5,709 bases of DNA from Haloarculaceae archaeon. GTDB taxonomy: Archaea; Halobacteriota; Halobacteria; Halobacteriales; Haloarculaceae. Below the pieces are notes generated by a model. It was not told the DNA's origin. It did not search any database and saw only the letters and a program-made list of their open reading frames with translations. The translations under genes and the position numbers were made by a program. Below, one piece after another: positions 5,197-5,709 of this stretch. The stretch lies in NCBI GenBank assembly GCA_028274885.1, contig JAQCMX010000060.1, positions 1 through 5,709 of the forward strand, given 5' to 3'. Each line of letters starts with the position of its first letter. Within the stretch, counting starts at the first letter, position 1.

Positions 5197-5471
5197 GCCC
5201 GGATGGCGTCGATGTACGCGGCCGTTGCTCCTAACAGATCGCTCTTTGTCGCATCGTCAGCATCCTTGACGAGGACCCGGCCACGGGTTTCGTACTCCCG
5301 AGGGTAGCTCTTGTCGCGCTCGATAACCACGTCATAGCCGACCTGCTGGACGGCCTGTGCGATCTCGTCGACCGTGGGATCCTCGATAGCGAGCCCTCTG
5401 GGAACCCGCCGTCCGTCGTTCCGGGACCGGTCCACGTCGAAGTAGACCGGCCAGATAACGTTCTCGACCAT
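5193..5471 (-). CDS. srp19: Signal recognition particle 19 kDa protein, SRP19
   Basis: The 92-residue product matches archaeal SRP19: MVENVIWPVYFD (1-12) is the standard first strand, followed by the basic RNA-binding stretch SRNDGRRVPRGLAIEDPTVDEI (16-37), helix EIAQAVQQVGYD (36-47), and ERDKSYPREYETRGRVLV (51-68), where the Tyr/Arg-rich segment is the usual SRP RNA-binding loop. SRP19 binds 7S RNA and organises the site for SRP54 in co-translational membrane targeting. Length is normal for archaeal members. It is the first gene of an apparent two-gene operon with gar1. A possible TATA-like AAAAA tract lies about 33-37 nt upstream on its strand, and the upstream region is shared with the divergent peroxiredoxin gene. 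Confidence 0.93.
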   Translation of the reverse strand: MVENVIWPVYFDVDRSRNDGRRVPRGLAIEDPTVDEIAQAVQQVGYDVVIERDKSYPREYETRGRVLVKDADDATKSDLLGATAAYIDAIRA

Positions 5472-5503
5472 GTGTTTCTCTACCGTCCCCTCGACACAAC
5501 GGC

Positions 5504-5508
5504 TTTTT
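5504..5508 (-). promoter_or_regulatory. Possible TATA-like box of the srp19-gar1 operon
   Basis: On the minus strand an AAAAA tract (within TCAAAAAGCC) lies 33-37 nt upstream of the srp19 ATG, which would give a leader of a few nucleotides. It is the only A/T-rich element at a suitable distance, but it is a weak match to a haloarchaeal TATA box. Confidence 0.35.
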
Positions 5509-5545
5509 GATTCGGGATCGACCCCCGGAAACTACATTCAAAACG

Positions 5546-5554
5546 ATAATTATA
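5546..5554 (+). promoter_or_regulatory. TATA box of the peroxiredoxin gene
   Basis: ATAATTATA lies 21-29 nt upstream of the ATG at 5575, at the distance for a leaderless transcript, with an A-rich stretch (5541-5543) just before it. It supports ATG 5575 as the start and shows that transcription diverges from srp19. Confidence 0.6.
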
Positions 5555-5574
5555 CCCGACATCGAACACCTTCT

Positions 5575-5709
5575 ATGGTTTCAGAAGGTGACAGCGCACC
5601 AGAGTTCACCGCACCGCTTGCAAACGGCAACATTGACTCGTTTAGTCTCTCCGAGGCGGTCGAGTCGGAGGCACCGATCGTGCTGGCGTTTTTCCCCGGC
5701 GCGTTCACC
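5575..5709 (+). CDS. Peroxiredoxin, AhpC/TSA family (3'-truncated by window edge)
   Basis: The first 45 residues are visible: MVSEGDSAPEFTAPLANG (1-18) is the conserved peroxiredoxin opening (GDxAPxFxAP), and the segment ends with VLAFFPGAFT (36-45). In this thioredoxin-fold family the FFPGAFT strand is followed within a few residues by the peroxidatic Cys, so the window ends just before the active site. These enzymes reduce hydrogen peroxide and organic hydroperoxides in the cytoplasm. The FFPGAFT form is common in haloarchaeal Bcp/AhpC-type members; one- or two-cysteine class cannot be determined. The gene is divergent from the srp19-gar1 operon and has its own TATA box. Confidence 0.88.
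   Translation, partial: MVSEGDSAPEFTAPLANGNIDSFSLSEAVESEAPIVLAFFPGAFT

Overview
The window looks like a chromosomal stretch of a haloarchaeon (class Halobacteria). The evidence is direct: acidic protein compositions, archaeal information-processing genes (SRP19 and Gar1), an AbrB-PhoU fusion and a COG3199-type NAD kinase typical of this group, and several A/T-rich TATA-like boxes about 24-33 nt upstream of start codons with no clear Shine-Dalgarno, as expected for leaderless or near-leaderless haloarchaeal transcripts. All product names are from reading the translations; no database was searched.

Layout. Bases 1-599 (+) hold the C-terminal ~198 residues of a COG3199-family ATP-NAD kinase cut by the left edge. 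Bases 600-961 are a non-coding gap with a perfect 9-bp inverted repeat, an isolated TATA-like element, a possible hairpin and an imperfect tandem direct repeat. The repeat sits at the promoter of an AbrB-PhoU phosphate-regulator-like gene (962-1996, +). Then come a 70-residue two-helix membrane protein (2098-2310, +), a 74-residue winged-helix protein (2369-2593, +), an SRPBCC/CoxG-like ligand-binding protein (2688-3125, +) and, 17 nt later, a nitrilase-superfamily amidohydrolase (3143-3961, +). A well-placed TATA box precedes a 267-residue membrane protein that reads like a RING-less GIDE/BAM (MUL1-like) protein (4127-4930, +).

On the minus strand, converging on that gene, srp19 (5193-5471) and gar1 (4969-5196) overlap by 4 nt and form an operon. 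A 103-bp divergent intergenic region separates srp19 from a peroxiredoxin gene (5575 to the right edge, +), which is cut just before its expected peroxidatic cysteine.

How the genes relate. Most are housekeeping genes with their own promoters. The two clear co-transcription units are SRPBCC plus nitrilase and srp19 plus gar1. I found no CRISPR array, insertion sequence, tRNA, rRNA or defence island. The observations most worth a second look are the GIDE-like membrane protein, the tandem repeat at the phoU-like promoter, and the structured 600-961 gap.
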